From: Salinibacterium hongtaonis
GTDB lineage: Bacteria; Actinomycetota; Actinomycetes; Actinomycetales; Microbacteriaceae
Reading direction: 5' to 3'
DNA length: 64,000 bases
Assembly (NCBI RefSeq): GCF_003065485.1
Contig: NZ_CP026951.1
Location: forward strand, 1 to 64,000
Every line of letters starts with the position of its first letter. The first letter of the stretch is position 1. The translations under genes and the position numbers were made by a program. Of the stretch, positions 61,305 through 64,000 are shown piece by piece. A model generated the notes under the pieces. The model was not told the DNA's origin and ran no database searches. It saw nothing but the letters and a program-made list of their open reading frames with translations.

Positions 61305-62186
61305 ATGACGCTCACCGATGCCACGCCAGGGCGTGACGCTGCTGCCACACCCGATAGCGCAGCCCGCCGCGCAACATCCCGCACAGTGCTCATGTGTCGG
61401 CCGGACCACTTCACCGTCAGCTACCGCATCAACCCGTGGATGCACCCGCAGGAGCCGACGGATACTGGCCGGGCCGTGCGCCAATGGGAGTCGCTGTACG
61501 AGACATACCTGGCGCTCGGCATTGCCGTTGAGGTCATTGACCCCGTCGAGAGCCTGCCCGACATGGTCTATGCGGCCAATGGCGGATTCGTTCTCGACGG
61601 GGTCGCTTATGGCGCACTGTTCGCCCACGAGGAGCGGGCAGCAGAGGGCCCCGCCTATATGCGCTGGTTCGAGCAGGCCGGCTATACGGTGCACCAGCCA
61701 CACCACGTCAACGAGGGCGAAGGTGACTTTCTCCTGGCGGGCCAGTCGATTCTGGCCGGATACGGCTTTCGCAGCGATCGCGCGAGCCACCGGGAGCTCG
61801 CCGACATTTTTGGCAGGGAGGTCGTGGGGCTTGAGCTAGTTGACCCCCGGTTCTACCACCTCGATACGGCGCTCGCCGTGCTCGATCCCGAACCGGCCGA
61901 GGGCGCTGTTCCCACCATTGCGTACCTGCCAGCCGCCTTCAGCGAACAGAGCAGGCTCGAGCTCGAGAGACGGTATCCCGATGCGATCCGCGTCGCGGAG
62001 TCCGACGCGGTGGTGCTCGGCCTCAACTGCTTCAGCGACGGCGCATCGGTGGTGATCGCCGAGAGAGCCCGCGGGTTCGCCCGGCAGCTCACCGAGCGCG
62101 GCTATACGCCCGTCGGGGTGGAGCTCGACGAGCTTTTGCGCGGCGGCGGCGGCGTCAAATGCTGCACCCTGGAGTTGCGACGATGA
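61305..62186 (+). CDS. ddaH: Dimethylargininase / arginine-hydrolase-like amidinotransferase-fold protein
   Basis: 293 residues of the five-bladed amidinotransferase fold. Conserved segments are LMCRPDHF, NPWMHPQEP, DMVYAANGGFV, GEGDFLLAG, HLDTALAVLD, LNCFSDGASVV and the end GGGGVKCCTLELRR with the catalytic cysteine (C286 or C287). Relatives include DDAH, which turns methylated arginine into citrulline, and guanidine hydrolases that turn arginine into ornithine. Because the next gene is ornithine aminotransferase, an ornithine-forming reaction is plausible. ATG 61305; the open frame from 61014 lies inside the AsnC gene. Confidence 0.85.
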   Translation: MTLTDATPGRDAAATPDSAARRATSRTVLMCRPDHFTVSYRINPWMHPQEPTDTGRAVRQWESLYETYLALGIAVEVIDPVESLPDMVYAANGGFVLDGVAYGALFAHEERAAEGPAYMRWFEQAGYTVHQPHHVNEGEGDFLLAGQSILAGYGFRSDRASHRELADIFGREVVGLELVDPRFYHLDTALAVLDPEPAEGAVPTIAYLPAAFSEQSRLELERRYPDAIRVAESDAVVLGLNCFSDGASVVIAERARGFARQLTERGYTPVGVELDELLRGGGGVKCCTLELRR

Positions 62187-63490
62187 GTGCCATGAGGCCG
62201 AGGGTTGGGACACTCGCCGACACCACGCCAGCGGCGGTGACGCCGACCAGCGGATCTACGCCGCCCGCGGCATCCGATGCCTTCATCTCGGCGGTTGACG
62301 AGCACAGCCCTCACAACTACCACCCGCTGCCCGTGGTTATTGCTACGGGGGAGGGCGCCTGGGTGACCGACGTGCATGGCCGCCGATATCTTGACTGTCT
62401 TGCGGCCTACTCCGCCGTGAACTTTGGGCACTCGCCCCGGCGCCTAATCGACGCCGCCAAAGCACAGCTCGACCGCATCACGCTCACTAGCCGTGCGTTC
62501 CACAATGACCGGCTCGGAACGTTCGTGACCGAACTGGCCGCCCTCGCCGGCAAAGACATGGTGCTGCCGATGAACACGGGAGCGGAGGCCGTGGAATCGG
62601 CCATCAAGGTTGCGCGGGCGTGGGGATACAGGGTCAAGGGCGTGGAGTCTGACCGGGCGAACATCATCGTGATGGCGGGCAATTTTCATGGCCGAACCAC
62701 CACAATCGTGAGCTTTAGCGACGATCAGGATGCGCGCGCCGATTTTGGGCCGTTCACCCCGGGTTTTCGCACCGTGCCCTATGGAGATGCCGCCGCTGTG
62801 GCGGCAGCAATAGACGAGAACACCGTCGCCGTTCTTGTTGAGCCGATTCAGGGTGAGGCCGGAGTGATCGTGCCGCCGCCCGCGTTCCTGCCGCAGCTGA
62901 GAGACCTCTGCACCAGAGAGAACGTGCTGCTGGTCGCCGACGAGATTCAATCGGGCCTCGGCAGAACCGGCACAACCTTCGCCTGTGACCTCGTGGGGGT
63001 CGTGCCCGACCTCTACCTGCTGGGCAAGGCCCTCGGCGGTGGCATCGTCCCCGTCTCTGCCGTCGTGGGCAACCGCGACATCCTGGGCGTTCTGGAGCCC
63101 GGCCAGCATGGCTCCACCTTTGGCGGCAACCCCCTTGCCGCCGCTGTGGGCACCGAGGTCGTGCGCATGCTTGCAGACGGGGCTCCGCAGCGCAGGGCGG
63201 CCGAGCTGGGCGAGAGGATGCACGCGCGACTGCGCGCGCTGGTCGGCTCGGGCGTCGTTGCCGTGAGGGGTGCCGGGCTCTGGGCCGGCATCGATATCGA
63301 TCCCAGCCTCGCTACCGGCAGGAGGGTGTGCGAACTGCTGCTCGCCGAGGGTGTGCTCGTGAAAGACACCCACGGCTCCAGCATCCGCCTGGCCCCGCCC
63401 CTCGTCATCGAGCAAGCGGACCTCGACTGGGCGGTGGATCGGCTCGGCACCGTCATCGAGCACCTCACGGTGCCCGCCAGCGCGCGGTAA
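62183..63490 (+). CDS. rocD: Ornithine aminotransferase
   Basis: Class III PLP aminotransferase turning ornithine and 2-oxoglutarate into glutamate semialdehyde (P5C) and glutamate. PLP lysine Lys282 in LLGKALGGG, NTGAEAVESAIK, VEPIQGEAGV and ADEIQSGLGRTG are clear. ATG 62183 overlaps the DDAH-like stop (ATGA), so the two are co-translated. The first 30 residues are low-complexity and probably disordered. Its product P5C is also the product of the proline dehydrogenase encoded 3 kb away. 435 residues. Confidence 0.92.
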   Translation: MSAMRPRVGTLADTTPAAVTPTSGSTPPAASDAFISAVDEHSPHNYHPLPVVIATGEGAWVTDVHGRRYLDCLAAYSAVNFGHSPRRLIDAAKAQLDRITLTSRAFHNDRLGTFVTELAALAGKDMVLPMNTGAEAVESAIKVARAWGYRVKGVESDRANIIVMAGNFHGRTTTIVSFSDDQDARADFGPFTPGFRTVPYGDAAAVAAAIDENTVAVLVEPIQGEAGVIVPPPAFLPQLRDLCTRENVLLVADEIQSGLGRTGTTFACDLVGVVPDLYLLGKALGGGIVPVSAVVGNRDILGVLEPGQHGSTFGGNPLAAAVGTEVVRMLADGAPQRRAAELGERMHARLRALVGSGVVAVRGAGLWAGIDIDPSLATGRRVCELLLAEGVLVKDTHGSSIRLAPPLVIEQADLDWAVDRLGTVIEHLTVPASAR

Positions 63491-63493
63491 CCT

Positions 63494-63505
63494 CTACAGC
63501 TGTAG
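63494..63505. promoter_or_regulatory. 12-bp palindrome before the YbdK-like gene
   Basis: CTACAGCTGTAG is a perfect palindrome just after the rocD stop, 81 bases before the next start. Could be an operator; no regulator is identifiable. Confidence 0.3.
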
Positions 63506-63586
63506 CACGACCGGTCGGCGACTTTCTGAAGGCGCTGGTGCCGGGATGCAGTTACGTTCGCAGGAGTGTGGACGAGAGGAGACCAG

Positions 63587-64000
63587 ATGGCAACGTTCGG
63601 CATGGAAGAGGAATACGCCATTCTCGACCCTATGACCCTCGCACCCCGGGACGAGGCGCCTGCTGTTTATCGCGCCCTGCGGGTGGAGCGCGGCGAGAGC
63701 CGCAACATTCAGCGCGAGTTTCTGCTGAGCCAGCTGGAGCGGCCAACCCCGGTGTGCGAGACCGCCGAGGCCGCGCTCGCCGACCTCATCGGCTTTCGCC
63801 GGAGGCTGCGGGATGCGGCGACGAGCGTCGGTGTCATCGCCGCGTCAACGGGCACCTACCCGCTCGTGGCAAATCCCATCGTGCTCACCGACAAGTCCCG
63901 GTATCACCGAGTGCTGGATGAGTACCGCCACGTGGCCAAGGAATACTTCTACGGCGGATTGCATGTGCACGTAGGCATCGACGATCGTGAATCCGGGGTG
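63587..64000 (+). CDS. Carboxylate-amine ligase, YbdK/GCS2 family (partial)
   Basis: ATG 63587 with AGGAG at 63577-63581. The visible 138 residues read MATFGMEEEYAILDP, the GCS2/YbdK start with ATP/Glu-binding acidic residues, then ERGESRNIQREFLLSQLE, ASTGTYPLV and GGLHVHVGI. Family members form gamma-glutamyl bonds in weak glutamate-cysteine ligase activity; in actinobacteria the role is often unclear. The gene runs past the end of the window, so about 230 residues are missing. Confidence 0.87.
   Translation, partial: MATFGMEEEYAILDPMTLAPRDEAPAVYRALRVERGESRNIQREFLLSQLERPTPVCETAEAALADLIGFRRRLRDAATSVGVIAASTGTYPLVANPIVLTDKSRYHRVLDEYRHVAKEYFYGGLHVHVGIDDRESGV

Overview
The window looks like the replication-origin end of the chromosome of a high-GC actinobacterium, most probably a member of the Microbacteriaceae. 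This rests on the gene order dnaA-oriC-dnaN-recF-DUF721-gyrB-gyrA-DUF3566-tRNA-Ile-tRNA-Ala-(cwsA position)-ppiA-rhomboid-crgA-sortase-glutamine amidotransferase-pknB/pknA/pbpA/rodA/pstP/fhaB/fhaA, which parallels the mycobacterial origin region, and on actinobacterial families such as NucS, CrgA, Holin-X and DUF3566. No rRNA, insertion sequence, prophage or CRISPR array was seen.

Layout. 1-10.1 kb: replication initiation and DNA gyrase. The dnaA-dnaN gap carries DnaA boxes and an AT-rich stretch, the likely oriC. 10.2-16.3 kb: two tRNAs, a DUF1611 gene, a membrane protein at the cwsA position, a cyclophilin, a rhomboid protease, crgA, a class E sortase and a chorismate-linked amidotransferase. 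A dense, helically spaced array of DnaA-box-like 9-mers lies at 14.1-14.27 kb. 16.3-25.1 kb: one minus-strand operon (fhaA-fhaB-pstP-rodA-pbpA-pknA-pknB) joining Ser/Thr phosphorylation to elongation/division peptidoglycan synthesis, followed by tRNA-Leu.

25.4-36.7 kb is mixed housekeeping and accessory content: a TetR regulator with aroQ, nhaA, a three-gene phenolic-lipid cassette (type III polyketide synthase, ICMT-type methyltransferase, FAD oxygenase), an OhrR-like regulator, a SulP transporter, a HAD phosphatase, small VOC and YciI proteins, nucS and a carboxylesterase. 36.8-47.3 kb: transport and sugar use, with a divergent MFS/LacI pair around a palindromic operator, MATE and NCS2 transporters, a coupled MFS-GH2 glycosidase pair and an M13 metallopeptidase.

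47.4-56 kb: a penicillin-recognising-fold hydrolase, a trio of envelope-stress-like membrane proteins (YtxH, Holin-X, DUF3618), hemD, an AcuI-type reductase, panD, pfkA, two tandem DUF4190 paralogues, trhO and a thioesterase. 56-64 kb: amino-acid catabolism. It holds a PutA-sized proline dehydrogenase whose C-terminal aldehyde-dehydrogenase half has lost its canonical active-site residues, a 2OG-Fe(II) oxygenase, an ArsR regulator, and an AsnC/DDAH-like/rocD arginine-ornithine unit. The window ends inside a YbdK-type carboxylate-amine ligase gene.

Most notable for follow-up: the DnaA-box array at 14.1 kb; a second small DnaA-site group next to a perfect 24-bp palindrome at 11.8 kb; the degenerate PutA dehydrogenase half; the phenolic-lipid cassette; a perfect 17-bp-arm inverted repeat at 40.7 kb; and three short tandem repeats of 13-15 bp just after stop codons.
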